Positions 32,910 through 42,590 of a stretch of DNA of 64,000 nucleotides are shown here, one piece after another (the first letter of the stretch is position 1; each line of letters starts with the position of its first letter). Location: NCBI RefSeq assembly GCF_000425065.1, contig NZ_AULB01000009.1:310001-374000 (forward strand), read 5' to 3'. The position numbers and the translations under genes are program-made. The notes beneath the pieces were generated by a model. It did not search any database and was not told the DNA's origin. It saw only the letters and a list, made by a program, of their open reading frames with translations. The stretch comes from Actinomadura rifamycini DSM 43936. GTDB taxonomy: Bacteria; Actinomycetota; Actinomycetes; Streptosporangiales; Streptosporangiaceae.

Positions 32910-34619
32910 TCAGGACTTCTGCACGGCCTTCTCGGGCGGCGCCGGTCCGTCTCCGGCCTGGGCGCGGCGCTGCAGTTCCCTGAACTGCGCGGCGTAGGCC
33001 GCGTGCGACTCCTGTTTCAGCCCCTTGGCGAGGCTGACGAGCATGAGGCAGGCCAGGATGAAGATCGGTAGTCCGATCACCGTGATGACCTGCTGCAAGG
33101 CTTCCAGCGCGGCGTCGCCGCCGAGGACGATGAGCGAGGCGGCCAGGGTCCCCTCGGCGATGCCCCAGAACAGCCGCTGCCGCACCGGCCCGGGGTCTTC
33201 GGAACCGGAGCAGAGCATGTCGACGACCAGCGACGCCGAGTCGGAGGACGTCGCGAAGAACAGTGCGACGACGACGACCGCGATGCCCTTGATCAGGGTC
33301 TCCGCCGGGAAGTTCGAGAAGAACTCGAACATCGCGAGCGGGACCTGCTCGTCCTTGACGACCTTCTGGGTCAGGGAGCCGCCGTCCCCGCCGATGCCGT
33401 CGATCCGCATCGCCGACCAGCCGAAGATGGCGAACCAGACCACCGTGAAGACCGCCGGCGCGAACAGCACGCCGCCGACGAACTGGCGGATGGTGCGGCC
33501 CTTGGAGATGCGGGCCAGGAAGACGCCCATGAACGGCGCCCAGGTGACGGTCCAGGCCCAGTAGAAGACGGTCCAGCCGCCCTGCCAGCCCCAGCCGCCT
33601 TCCTTGGTGAAGCCGGCCATCGCGTCGTTCCACAGCGAGAGCCCGACGATGCTCTCCATGTAGCGGCCCGTGCTCTCGAAGATCTGCCGGAACAGGAACA
33701 CCGTCTCGCCGAAGAGGAGCACGAAGACCATCAGCCCGACGGCCATCAGGATGTTGATGTTCGAGAGCCGCTTCACGCCCTTGTCGAGGCCGGCCACGAT
33801 CGAGCTCACGGCGACGGCGGTGAGCACGGTGATCACCAGCACCCGGGTGCCCACGTTGTCCGGCAGCGGGGTCAGCACCTCGAGGCCCGCCGCGATCTGC
33901 GAGGTCCCCAGGCCGAGCGACACCGCCAGGCCGAAGAGGGTGCCGAGGACGGCGAAGATGTCGATGGTCCGGCCGATCGGGCCGTGGATCCGCTCCTTGA
34001 GGAACGGGTAGAACACCGAGCTGACCCGCAGCGGCAGGTTGTACCGGTAGATGAAGAAGCCGAACGCGAGCCCGGGCAGGGTGAAGATCGCCCAGGTGTG
34101 CAGGCTCAGGTGGTACAGCGAGAAGTTCATCGCCTCGCGCGAGGCGTCGACCGAGTACGGGGCCACGTCGGCCATCGGCGGGTTCGCGAAGTGCGAGATC
34201 GGCTCGGCGACGCCCCAGAACATCAGGACGGTGCCGATGCCGCCGGCGAAGAGCATCGCGAACCAGGAGAGGTTCCCGTACTCGGGCCGCGAGTCGTCTC
34301 CGCCGAGCCGGAGGTTGCCGTACCGGCTCAGCGCGACCCACACCAGGAAGACCAGCCAGGCGGTCACCCCGAGGATGAAGAACCACCCCAGATTGGTGAC
34401 GATCCAGTCCCGGCCGGAGGTGAAGAGGTCGTTGATCGGGCCGGGGAGCGCCAGCACCAGGACCAGGAAGGCGATCATCAGCCCGGCCGAGACGAAGAAG
34501 ATGATCGGGTCCGTGTGGAGGCCGAGCCTGCGGGCCGCCGCGCTCAGCGGCCCCTCGCCCGTACCGGGCGGACCGGCATCGCTCTTGGTGCCGGCCTCGC
34601 CGCCGACGGGTTCATCCAT
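32910..34619 (-). CDS. BCCT-family transporter (betaine/choline/carnitine)
   Basis: A 569-residue inner-membrane symporter with about 12 hydrophobic helices. The BCCT signature in the eighth helix and loop reads WTVFYWAWTVTWAPFMGVF followed by ARISKGRTIRQF. GIGTVLMFWGVAEP and ATSSDSASLVVD are also family marks. It takes up quaternary ammonium compounds using a sodium or proton gradient, for osmoprotection or nutrition. ATG 34619 has GGAAAGG upstream. Single-gene unit with its own terminator. Confidence 0.94.
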   Translation of the reverse strand: MDEPVGGEAGTKSDAGPPGTGEGPLSAAARRLGLHTDPIIFFVSAGLMIAFLVLVLALPGPINDLFTSGRDWIVTNLGWFFILGVTAWLVFLVWVALSRYGNLRLGGDDSRPEYGNLSWFAMLFAGGIGTVLMFWGVAEPISHFANPPMADVAPYSVDASREAMNFSLYHLSLHTWAIFTLPGLAFGFFIYRYNLPLRVSSVFYPFLKERIHGPIGRTIDIFAVLGTLFGLAVSLGLGTSQIAAGLEVLTPLPDNVGTRVLVITVLTAVAVSSIVAGLDKGVKRLSNINILMAVGLMVFVLLFGETVFLFRQIFESTGRYMESIVGLSLWNDAMAGFTKEGGWGWQGGWTVFYWAWTVTWAPFMGVFLARISKGRTIRQFVGGVLFAPAVFTVVWFAIFGWSAMRIDGIGGDGGSLTQKVVKDEQVPLAMFEFFSNFPAETLIKGIAVVVVALFFATSSDSASLVVDMLCSGSEDPGPVRQRLFWGIAEGTLAASLIVLGGDAALEALQQVITVIGLPIFILACLMLVSLAKGLKQESHAAYAAQFRELQRRAQAGDGPAPPEKAVQKS

Positions 34620-34873
34620 GAATCGACCCTTTCCTGTCGTCTGATGGGCAGTCGACGATGATGCACAGGCCGAGTGCCGCCAGCTACCCCCGATGCTCCG
34701 GGGACGCCGCAGCGGAGCCGGATCGTTACAGCGAAGAAGCGGGATCGGAATAGGCGAACCGGTTTCGGCGAAGCGCCATCAGGAAACCGGCGACGCCTTC
34801 CGAGCGTCCGCCGGTCGCGCCGGCACCGCCCGCCCGCTCGAGGAACGTCGCACCCGCGTGCCAGAGTGTCCGC

Positions 34874-35863
34874 ATGAAAGGCGATCTTCAGAGCGCGGGC
34901 CGGGCGTTCGCCTCGTCCATCCGCGTCGACGAGCCCGGCGCGTGGCGGGGGCCCGTCCCCGGCGCCCCCGACGACTACGCCGCGCTGATCACCGCGATCG
35001 GCCCCGGGACCCTCGCCGGCGTCCTCCGCCTGCTCGTCCCCGGGGACGCCGAAGAAGAGCGGCACCGCACCCCGGACATCCCCGCCGAGGCGCGGCTGTG
35101 GGGCGTCTTCGCGACGGGTGAGACCTGCTGGTGGCTCCCTGTCCGCCCCGACCCGGCCGACTGGCTGATCGTCCTCGTCGGCCGGGGGCACCAGCAGCTC
35201 AACATCTCCACCGGCGAGTTCCTCACCCGGTGGCTCGACGGCGGCCTGGACCTCCCGGTCCTCTCGCTCCCGCCCGTCCGCCGCGAACGCGTCCTGACCC
35301 GGGCCGCGCCCGCGCCCGTCCCGGACCCGGAGGTCCGCCGCGACCCGCTCGCCCAGCTCAAGACCATCGTCGGCCCCGGCCGACCGCAGGTCCACGACTG
35401 GGACGCGATCGAGGGCGAGCTGGGAACGCGGCTCCCGACCGACTACAAGAGGCTCCAGGAGTCCTTCCCCGCCGCCGTGTGGAACGGCTTCTTCGTCGTC
35501 GCTCCGAAGGACACGGCGTCCCACCACGAGATGCACCGCGACCTGCTCGAGGACTGATGCACCGACGACCGCCCCGAGGACGCCGATCCCGACGAGTACT
35601 TCTATGTCTTCCCCGAGCCGGGCGGCCTTCTCTTCTGCGCGAGCACCGAGGGCCGCGACGTCCTCTGCTGGGACACCCGCGACCCGGACCCCGACCGGTG
35701 GCCCGTCGTCCGCCTCGACTTCGACGGCCCCGTCGACTACGGGTGCACGATCACCGAACTGCTCGTCGACGTCCTCACCGGATGCAGCGGGATGACGTCC
35801 AAGGAGATCGGCGACCCGGCCGCCTGGGCCTGGCCCATCTGGGGCCCCGACCCGGTCACCTGA
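34874..35863 (+). pseudogene. SMI1/KNR4 (SUKH)-family gene interrupted by an in-frame TGA
   Basis: From ATG 34874 the frame runs 227 codons to TGA 35555-35557. The same frame then continues open for another 101 codons to TGA 35861. The continuation (EYFYVFPEPGGLLFCAST, then VLCWDTRDPDPDRW and a final SKEIGDPAAWAWPIWG) is the normal C-terminal half of SMI1/KNR4 proteins, whose start (DWDAIEGELGTRLPTDYKRL) lies before the stop. The family is used in contact-dependent toxin immunity and polymorphic systems. One base change (TGG to TGA) would explain it; readthrough or a sequencing error is possible. An ATG overlapping the stop is out of frame. Confidence 0.75.
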
Positions 35864-35925
35864 CACCAGTCGAGCCCGAGCCGCGCGGGCCGAGTGGGGG
35901 CCGGGACGGCGGGTAGGGCCGGGGC

Positions 35926-36582
35926 ATGGTTGAGGCTGTGCTGTTCGATGTGGACGGGACGCTCGTCGACACCACGTTCCTGCATGCGGTCACGTGGTGG
36001 GAGGCGTTCCGGCAGCAGGGGCACGCGGTGGCGATGGCGGAGGTCCACCGGGCGGTCGGGATGGGGTCGGACAAGCTGCTCGACCAGGTGCTGCCGGACG
36101 GGCGCGACCGGGGCGCCGACGACGCGATGCGGGACGCGCATACGGCCCTGTACGCCCAGTACTGGGGCCGATTGCAGGCGTTCGACGGCGCGGCGGAGCT
36201 GCTGCGGGCGTGCAAGGCGCGGGGGAAGCGGGTGGTGCTCGCGAGTTCGGCGGCCGAGCCGGAGATGCGGGCGCTGCGGGCGGCGCTGGACGCGGAGGAC
36301 GCGATCGACGAGGCGACGTCGGCGTCGGAGGTCGGGCAGAGCAAACCCGCGCCGGACCTCGTGGAGCTGGCGCTCGAACGGGCGGGTGCGCCGGCGGGGC
36401 GCGCGGTGTTCGTGGGGGACACCGCGTGGGACGTCGAGGCGGCGGGGCGGGTCGGCGTGCCGTGCGTCGGGGTGCTCACCGGCGGGTGGGCGCGCGGCGA
36501 ACTGGAGGCCGCGGGCGCCGTCGCCGTCTATGACGATCCGCGGGCGCTGCTCGCGAATCTGGACGAGAGCCCGCTGCATTAG
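35926..36582 (+). CDS. HAD-superfamily phosphatase (phosphoglycolate-phosphatase/beta-PGM-like)
   Basis: A 218-residue HAD hydrolase. Motif I is FDVDGTLVD (Asp8 nucleophile, Asp10), motif II is VVLASSAAE, motif III Lys lies in GQSKPAPD and motif IV is FVGDTAWDVEAA. The alpha-helical cap between motif I and II is of the C1 type. It would dephosphorylate a small phospho-metabolite. It is followed 9 bp later by a small membrane protein gene on the same strand. Confidence 0.85.
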   Translation: MVEAVLFDVDGTLVDTTFLHAVTWWEAFRQQGHAVAMAEVHRAVGMGSDKLLDQVLPDGRDRGADDAMRDAHTALYAQYWGRLQAFDGAAELLRACKARGKRVVLASSAAEPEMRALRAALDAEDAIDEATSASEVGQSKPAPDLVELALERAGAPAGRAVFVGDTAWDVEAAGRVGVPCVGVLTGGWARGELEAAGAVAVYDDPRALLANLDESPLH

Positions 36583-36591
36583 CATCGCGGC

Positions 36592-36900
36592 ATGAATTCG
36601 TCGCGAGCGCAGTCTTTCTTCGCCGGGATGCTGGTCGCCAACAGCGCGCCGCACATCGCCACCGCCGTCAGCGGGCGCCGGCACATGACGCCGCTGGCCG
36701 GGCGGGAGTCGGGCCCGGTGGCGAACGGCGTGTGGGCCGGGCTCAACCTGGCGGGCGGCGCCGTGCTGCTGCGTTTCGCGCGAAAGGGAAAGGACGGGGC
36801 GCGCTGGGACCGCGATCTCGTCGCGTTCGAGACGGGATATCTGGCGTTCGCGTCGTGGATGGCCTTGTCGGAGCGTTTCTTTCCGATGAATTCCGAGTGA
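36592..36900 (+). CDS. small conserved hypothetical membrane protein
   Basis: A 102-residue protein with weakly hydrophobic stretches at about residues 8-25, 45-61 and 80-95 (SFFAGMLVANSAPHIATAV, GLNLAGGAVLLRF, GYLAFASWMALSERFF). The N-terminal pattern SSRAQSFFAGMLVANSAPH resembles small actinobacterial membrane proteins of unknown role. It starts 9 bp after the HAD gene. No ribosome site stands out. Confidence 0.6.
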   Translation: MNSSRAQSFFAGMLVANSAPHIATAVSGRRHMTPLAGRESGPVANGVWAGLNLAGGAVLLRFARKGKDGARWDRDLVAFETGYLAFASWMALSERFFPMNSE

Positions 36901-36958
36901 GCGCCTGACGGGAAAACCGTTTGGGCGGGCGCCGGGGCCGGGCGCATGATGGCGTGCG

Positions 36959-39751
36959 ATGAACATCCGGTTGGCGGGCGGCGTGGTGGACGCGCGGCGG
37001 TCCGCGTGGATCGCGGGGCCGTCCGGGCCCGTGCGGGCGGACGGACCGGGCGCGAAGCCCGGCACCCCGGTGGCGCTCGGCCCGGAGGACGCGCCGGGCG
37101 GCGACGTGCGGCGGGCGGTCGCGGCGCTGCGGGTGCTGGTGGCGGACGGCGGCGACGTCGCGGCGGGCGCGGGGGTCGATCTCGGGGCGGGGTTCCGGTC
37201 CGGGCGGCTGGAGGGCGCGCGCGGGGACCGGCGCGACGCCGTCCTGGCCGCGCTGCGGGCCGTCGGCGTGCGGGACGCGCGGCGGCTCGGCGACCGGGCC
37301 GCGGTCATGGTCGCGCTGTTCGGGCCCTCGGCCACCAAGCGGGTCGGGGCCGCGGCGGCACGGGCCGCCGAGGAGGGCCGGTGGGACGCGCTGCACGTGG
37401 CGTCGGCGGCGAGCGACGTCCTGGGCCCGGAGCAGCTGGAGCGGGTGCTGGAGCTCGCCGCGCCGGAGCCGGTGGTCCCCGGCGGTTCGCCGTCGGCGCT
37501 GGGCGCCGACCTGCGGCGGGTGCTCGCGCCGGTGCCGCGGCCGCGCAGGCCGGACCTCGTCCTGGACCTGTGGCGGCGGGTGGCGGAGCACCGGGTCGAG
37601 GAGGCGCGCCGGGAGCGCCGCCGGGCGACGCAGTCGCGCCGCGACCGGGTGGCGGACCTGCACGCGCGCCGGCGGCACTCCGAGGACGAGCGGGTCCTGC
37701 AGTGGGCGAGGGGGGACCTCGGGGCCGACGCGTCGTTCGCGGACTACGCGCGGTGGGTGCCGCCGGACGCCTACTGGCACATCGCGCTGTGCGGGCTGTA
37801 CCGGGACGCGCTCGCCGCGACGGCGCTGCTCCGCACGGCCGTCGCGGTCGCCGATCACGGTGTGCGCGAGGGGCTGGCACGGTCCGCGGACCTTCTGGAC
37901 GCGGCCGTGGAGCAGGCGCGCGACGACGCGGCGGTGTACGACGCGCGGCGGGTGCCGGGGCTCACGGGCCTGCCGCCCCGTCCCGGCGCCTACGTGCGGG
38001 ACCTGCGCCGCAAGGTGGGCGAGCCGGAGGACGCGAGGCTCGCCGGGTACGTCCGCCCGCGCCTGGCCTGCGCCCGGGACTTCGCCCTCGTGGTGGTGCA
38101 GGACATCGTGCGCGCCCTCGACGAGGTCGACACGCGCGTTCCCGAGACCGCGCTGCGCGGCTGGGCCGAGGTCCCGGTGGGCGGCTGGCGGAGGGGCGCG
38201 GGGTACGGCGTGCGGCCGCCGGAGGAGTGGGACGGCATCGGACCGTGGGCCGCGCGGATGCTCGACCGCGCGCCGCTGTCGGCCCGCGTCGCCGAGGCCG
38301 GCGGGGACGCCTCCGGCGCCGAGGTGATCGGGGACTTCCTCTGGTACGTGGACCTGATCGACGCCCTGGCGCAGGTGCACGGCCGCGAGCGGGCGCAGGC
38401 CGAGCCCGGCACCGGTGAACCCTGGTTCTCGCACGATGCCGAGCCCGAGCCGGACGACCGTCCCGGGTACGCGTCGGTCACGCAGGCGGTGGCGGGCACC
38501 GCGCGGCTCGTCGCCTTCGGCGGGGTGCCGCCCGGGAACGCCCGGACGTGGCCCGCGCTCGTGGAGTCGCTGCTGACCGGGACCGCCGTGACCGAGGCCC
38601 TCACCGGCGAGTTCGCGGTGCCGGCGCCGCTCGCCGCGCTGGACGGCGCCGAGGTGGGCGGCCACCGCGCCAAAGTGGCGCGCACCGCTCGCGACCTGGC
38701 CGAATGGGCCGGTTACATGGGCAACTGCATCGCGGCGTACTTCCCGGAGGGCGAGTCGGGGAAGTCCGTCCTGGTGGGTTTGTACGGCGCCTCCGGGCGC
38801 CTGGTCGCCAACGCGGAGGTGGTGCGGCTCAGGCCCGCCGCCCGCGGATGGTGCGTGGCCCAGATCGAGGGGCGGTTCAACCAGGAGGCGCCCCGGGAGC
38901 TCGCCGCGGCCTTCCGCGCCCGCGTCGAGGCGCTCCCGGGCGACGCGCCCGCCGCCGAGGAGGGCGGCGCTCCGGACGCCGGCGGGCCGCCCGCGCGTCC
39001 CGCCCGGCGCGGCGCCGGGGACCGCCTGCTTGCGGAGGCGGGCCCGGCGCTCCGGGAGCTGGTCCGGGTGGACGGCGCGGCGCTCGGCGTGCTCGCCGCC
39101 GTCGCCGCGACCGCGCCGGACGCGGCGGCGGTGCGGATCGGCCGGTCGGATCTCGACCGGCTCGCGCGGGACTGCGCCCGCGCGCTGGACGGGCGCGCCG
39201 CCGACCTGGCCGGACTGTGGGAGGCGACGGCGCACCGCCCGCTGCGCGACGCGGTCGAGGCGCTGGACCCGTCCGCCCGCGACCGGCTCGCGCCACTGTC
39301 CGGCGAGGCGCCGCTGCCGAAGTCGCTGCGCCGCCTGGTCCGGCTGCCGGGGATCGCGGACGCCCACGCGATCGAGCTCGCCGCGCGCCGCGTCCGCCGC
39401 GCCGTCGGGCTGCTGGCCGTCCGGGACGACCCGGCCCTCGCCCGCGCGGTCCGCCGCCGTCCCGCCGCGGGGCCGCTGTGCGCGCTGGCCGTCCACGTCA
39501 CCTGCGCGCGTCCCGGGATCGCGCTGGCGGAGGTCGCGGCGCCGCGCCGCGCGACCGTCCCCGGGTTTCCCGCGGCTTCCCTCGCCGACGAGGACGGTCC
39601 GTGGCGGCGGGCGTTCCCCGCCGCGCGGGAGCTCGGGGCGGACACCGGCGCGTTCTGGGACGAGGCGGCCGAGTACGGGCTGCGGGTCCCGGCCTCGTGG
39701 CTCGGGTCGGGCGGCTGGCCCGCGCTGTGGGCCCGCGCACATCGCGGTTAG
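36959..39751 (+). CDS. large uncharacterised protein with PcfJ-like domain
   Basis: A 930-residue, Ala/Arg/Asp-rich protein. The only part I recognise is at about residues 565-665: LAEWAGYMGNCIAAYFPEG, then a strand with LVGLYGASGRLVANAEV and CVAQIEGRFNQEAP. It resembles the PcfJ domain seen on some plasmid and mobile elements and in stand-alone bacterial proteins. The N-terminal 350 residues are mainly helical. No signal peptide or membrane segment is seen. The ribosome site is weak. The gene is intact and codon use matches its neighbours. Function unknown. Confidence 0.7.
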   Translation: MNIRLAGGVVDARRSAWIAGPSGPVRADGPGAKPGTPVALGPEDAPGGDVRRAVAALRVLVADGGDVAAGAGVDLGAGFRSGRLEGARGDRRDAVLAALRAVGVRDARRLGDRAAVMVALFGPSATKRVGAAAARAAEEGRWDALHVASAASDVLGPEQLERVLELAAPEPVVPGGSPSALGADLRRVLAPVPRPRRPDLVLDLWRRVAEHRVEEARRERRRATQSRRDRVADLHARRRHSEDERVLQWARGDLGADASFADYARWVPPDAYWHIALCGLYRDALAATALLRTAVAVADHGVREGLARSADLLDAAVEQARDDAAVYDARRVPGLTGLPPRPGAYVRDLRRKVGEPEDARLAGYVRPRLACARDFALVVVQDIVRALDEVDTRVPETALRGWAEVPVGGWRRGAGYGVRPPEEWDGIGPWAARMLDRAPLSARVAEAGGDASGAEVIGDFLWYVDLIDALAQVHGRERAQAEPGTGEPWFSHDAEPEPDDRPGYASVTQAVAGTARLVAFGGVPPGNARTWPALVESLLTGTAVTEALTGEFAVPAPLAALDGAEVGGHRAKVARTARDLAEWAGYMGNCIAAYFPEGESGKSVLVGLYGASGRLVANAEVVRLRPAARGWCVAQIEGRFNQEAPRELAAAFRARVEALPGDAPAAEEGGAPDAGGPPARPARRGAGDRLLAEAGPALRELVRVDGAALGVLAAVAATAPDAAAVRIGRSDLDRLARDCARALDGRAADLAGLWEATAHRPLRDAVEALDPSARDRLAPLSGEAPLPKSLRRLVRLPGIADAHAIELAARRVRRAVGLLAVRDDPALARAVRRRPAAGPLCALAVHVTCARPGIALAEVAAPRRATVPGFPAASLADEDGPWRRAFPAARELGADTGAFWDEAAEYGLRVPASWLGSGGWPALWARAHRG

Positions 39752-39780
39752 TTCCGTTTCTGCTGGTTATGTGTGTGGTC

Positions 39781-40701
39781 ATGCGCGCTGTGACTTATGC
39801 GGCCTTCGCGGAGGACAACTCGCGGCTGGAGATCGGGGACGTCCCGGATCCGCGGGTGGGCCCCGGGCAGGTGCTGATCGAGGTGTGGGCGGCCGGAGTG
39901 AACCCGGTCGACTGGAAGGTGATGGCGGGCGGTCTGGAAGGGATGATGGAGGCGCTGTTCCCCGTCATCCCCGGCTGGGACGTCGCCGGGGTGGTGCGGG
40001 CCGTCGGGCCGGACACGCCCGAGTTCGCCGTCGGGGACGAGGTGATGTCCTACGCCCGCAAGGACGTGGTGCGGGCGGGCACGTTCGCCGAGTACGTGGC
40101 GGTGTCGGCCTGGGCGGTGTCCCGCAAGCCGACGACGCTGGACTGGCGGCAGGCGGGCGGGCTGCCGCTGGCCGGGATGACCGCGCAGCGCACCCTGGAC
40201 CGGCTCGAGGTCGGCCCCGGCGACACGCTGCTGATTCACGGCGCGTCCGGCGGCGTCGGCGACCTCGCCGTGCAGATGGCCCGGGCGCGGGGCGCGTCCG
40301 TGATCGGGACGGCGTCCGAGCGCAACCACCCGCACCTGCGGGGGCGCGGCGCCGAACCCCTCGTGTACGGGGAGGGGCTCGTCGAGCGGGTGCGGGAGGC
40401 CGCGCCGGACGGGGTCACGGCGGTCGCCGACTTCGCGGGCGGGCAGCTCGACACGACGCTGGCCGTGCTGGCGCCCGGGGGGCGGCACGCGTCGGTCGCC
40501 GACCCCTCCGCCGCCGAGCACGGCGGGCACTGGATCTGGGTGCGGCCGGACGGCGCGAAGCTCGCCGAGCTCGCGGACATGGCGGAGCGCGGGGCGCTCA
40601 CCGTGGACGTCGCCGCGACGTACAAGCTCGACCGGGTCGGGGAGGCGTTCGACGCGAGCCGCGAGGGGCACACGCGCGGCAAGCTGGTCATCGAACCGTA
40701 G
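39781..40701 (+). CDS. NADP-dependent quinone/zinc-type alcohol dehydrogenase (MDR family)
   Basis: A 306-residue medium-chain reductase without the structural-zinc cysteine cluster, as in quinone oxidoreductases. Marks are VWAAGVNPVDWKVMAGG near the N-terminus, IPGWDVAGVVRAVG, and the Rossmann segment LLIHGASGGVGDLAVQMAR near residue 152. The catalytic-domain end is GKLVIEP. ATG 39781 is chosen from the family start (MRAVTYA); an in-frame ATG at 39769 is possible. It is convergent with the phosphatase gene. Confidence 0.85.
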   Translation: MRAVTYAAFAEDNSRLEIGDVPDPRVGPGQVLIEVWAAGVNPVDWKVMAGGLEGMMEALFPVIPGWDVAGVVRAVGPDTPEFAVGDEVMSYARKDVVRAGTFAEYVAVSAWAVSRKPTTLDWRQAGGLPLAGMTAQRTLDRLEVGPGDTLLIHGASGGVGDLAVQMARARGASVIGTASERNHPHLRGRGAEPLVYGEGLVERVREAAPDGVTAVADFAGGQLDTTLAVLAPGGRHASVADPSAAEHGGHWIWVRPDGAKLAELADMAERGALTVDVAATYKLDRVGEAFDASREGHTRGKLVIEP

Positions 40702-40726
40702 CCGCCGAGCGGCCCGCCGCCCCGGG

Positions 40727-41785
40727 TCAGACGCGGCGGCGCAGCAGCAGCATCGCGGCGTCGTCGTCGAGCGGCGCGCCGACGTAGGAGAGCAGGTCGG
40801 ACTGCAGGCCGTCGAGGGCGTCCTCGGGGTCGTCCGCGGCCAGCACGCCGACCCGCTCGGTGAGCGGGTAGAAGGCCCCGTCGGCGTCGCGGGCCTCGAT
40901 GACGCCGTCGGTGTAGAGCAGCATCTGGTCGCCGGGGAAGAGGTCGACGCGGGTGCTCGGCGCGGGTTCCTCGACCAGGACGGAGAGGCCGAGCGGCGGC
41001 GCGGGCTCGGGCGGGTCGAGCGTCGCGGTCGAGGCGTCGGAGCGGATCAGCAGCGGCGGCGGGTGCCCGCGGTTCAGCAGCGTGACGCCGTCGTCCTCGT
41101 GGACCTCGGCGAGCAGGGCCGTGACGAACTGCTCGCTGCCGAGCTGCCGGGCGAGCGCCCGCTCGATGCGCCCGGCGACGCCGTGCAGGTCCGCCTCGTC
41201 GTAGGCGGCCTCGCGGAAGGCGCCGAGGACGACCGCGGCGGTCTCGACGGCGTCCAGGCCCTTGCCCTGCACGTCGCCGACGATGACGCGCACGCCCCGC
41301 GCGGTCTGCACCACCTCGTAGAGGTCGCCGCCGATCCGCGCCCCCGCCGCGGCGGAGATGTACCGGACGGTCGCGCGCACCGGCCCGACGCGCCGCGGCA
41401 TCGGGCGCAGCAGCACCCGCTGGGCGACCTCGGCGATGTTGCGCACGTCGGCGAGCTCGCGCTCGCGGCGCTGCCGGTAGACCGCGGCGATCGTCCCGGC
41501 GACGGTGACGCCGCCGATGGAGACGAACGTCAGGTTCGTCCGGAAGGTGCCGAGGACGTCGCTGTAGGCGCCGAGCAGCGTGCAGAGGACGATCGCGAGC
41601 ACGCCCACGAACAGGGTGCGCAGGACGCCGCCGAAGAGGCTGGCGAACGCGGGGCCGAGCGCGAGCAGCGGCAGGTATCCGACGGTGGGGCCGGCGGAGA
41701 AGTCGACGACGGAGATGACCGCCAGCGCCGCGAACGGCAGCACCCGCAGGGGGAGCGGCCCGTCGCGGCGCGTGCCGAGCTCCAC
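40727..41785 (-). CDS. membrane PP2C-type serine/threonine phosphatase (SpoIIE/RsbU-like)
   Basis: A 352-residue protein with four or so N-terminal membrane helices (residues 12-110), a short linker (RQRRERELADVRNIAEVAQRV) and a SpoIIE phosphatase domain from about 135. Metal-binding motifs are GARIGGDLYE, GDVQGKGLDA, LLYTDGVIEARD and LDDDAAMLLLRRR. Such enzymes dephosphorylate anti-anti-sigma factors in sigma-factor switching. GTG 41785 is chosen because GGGGGG lies 8 bases upstream. No sensor domain other than the membrane part is present. Confidence 0.88.
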   Translation of the reverse strand: MELGTRRDGPLPLRVLPFAALAVISVVDFSAGPTVGYLPLLALGPAFASLFGGVLRTLFVGVLAIVLCTLLGAYSDVLGTFRTNLTFVSIGGVTVAGTIAAVYRQRRERELADVRNIAEVAQRVLLRPMPRRVGPVRATVRYISAAAGARIGGDLYEVVQTARGVRVIVGDVQGKGLDAVETAAVVLGAFREAAYDEADLHGVAGRIERALARQLGSEQFVTALLAEVHEDDGVTLLNRGHPPPLLIRSDASTATLDPPEPAPPLGLSVLVEEPAPSTRVDLFPGDQMLLYTDGVIEARDADGAFYPLTERVGVLAADDPEDALDGLQSDLLSYVGAPLDDDAAMLLLRRRV

Positions 41786-41859
41786 CTGTGACGCCCCCCG
41801 GACGGCCGACTGCCTGAAGCAGCAGCTTAGCGCCACGGACGGCCGCCCGGCCCGCGGTT

Positions 41860-42540
41860 TCAGACGCCGCCGGAGCCCCCGGCCCCGCCCGCCCCGGCGT
41901 CCCCGGCGACCTCGCGGGCGATGCGGTCGGCGACGGAGTCGAGGGCGGTCGCGAGCAGGTCCTGGAGGGCGTTCATGTCGATCGAGGGGTCCCCGGCGGA
42001 CATCGCGTACAGGCCGTCGGACGCCGCCATGTTCAGCTGCGCGAGCAGCCCGGGCAGGTCGGGGCGCCGCTCGACGACCTCGCCGGGCAGCACGGCGCCC
42101 CACCAGTCGGCCATCGCGGTGAGCATCTCCGCGCGGATCTGCTGGAAGCGGGCGCGGGCGGCGGGCTCCTCGGCGCGGCGCTCCAGCAGCAGCATCAGCC
42201 CGAGGCGCATGAACACCGGGCGGTCGGCGAAGCTCTGCCCGGCCTCGCGGAGCCAGTTGCGCAGGTACTCGATGCGGTCCGTGCCGGGCTCGGGCGGCGC
42301 CCAGCGGGGGCGGGCGGGCAGCCACTCGGTGTAGCTGTGCTCGATCACCGCGGCGAGCAGGTCGTCCTTGCTGCCGAAGTGCCAGTAGACGGAGCTGGCC
42401 GGGAGCCCGGAGCGCTTGGTGACCAGGGCGACGCTCGTCCCGTCGTAGCCGCGCTCGGCCGCGATCTCGGCGGCGGCGCGCAGGATGCGGCGGCGCGTCT
42501 CGCCGCTGTGCTGGGTGCGTCGGTCTGTTTTGGGGGCCAC
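41860..42540 (-). CDS. TetR-family regulator of the catabolic island
   Basis: A 226-residue TetR repressor. The DNA-binding domain is ETRRRILRAAAEIAAERG with the recognition helix SVALVTKRSGLPASSVYWHFGSKDDLL. The ligand domain follows from residue 75. The Gly/Ala-rich tail is unusual but short. GTG 42540 faces the HsaA-like monooxygenase operon, 104 bp away, and the intergenic DNA carries the 16-bp motif also found before the second operon (46340). That makes it the likely regulator of both. Confidence 0.87.
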   Translation of the reverse strand: MAPKTDRRTQHSGETRRRILRAAAEIAAERGYDGTSVALVTKRSGLPASSVYWHFGSKDDLLAAVIEHSYTEWLPARPRWAPPEPGTDRIEYLRNWLREAGQSFADRPVFMRLGLMLLLERRAEEPAARARFQQIRAEMLTAMADWWGAVLPGEVVERRPDLPGLLAQLNMAASDGLYAMSAGDPSIDMNALQDLLATALDSVADRIAREVAGDAGAGGAGGSGGV

Positions 42541-42590
42541 GGACCTCTTGCTATCACACGCCGGCGAGGCGTAGGTTGCCGCACAACATC

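Noticed and set aside
35557-35916. Separate small gene starting at the ATG that overlaps the SMI1/KNR4 stop
   Set aside because: That ATG is in another frame and gives an Arg/Pro-rich product typical of high-GC out-of-frame translation. The in-frame continuation has the family sequence.
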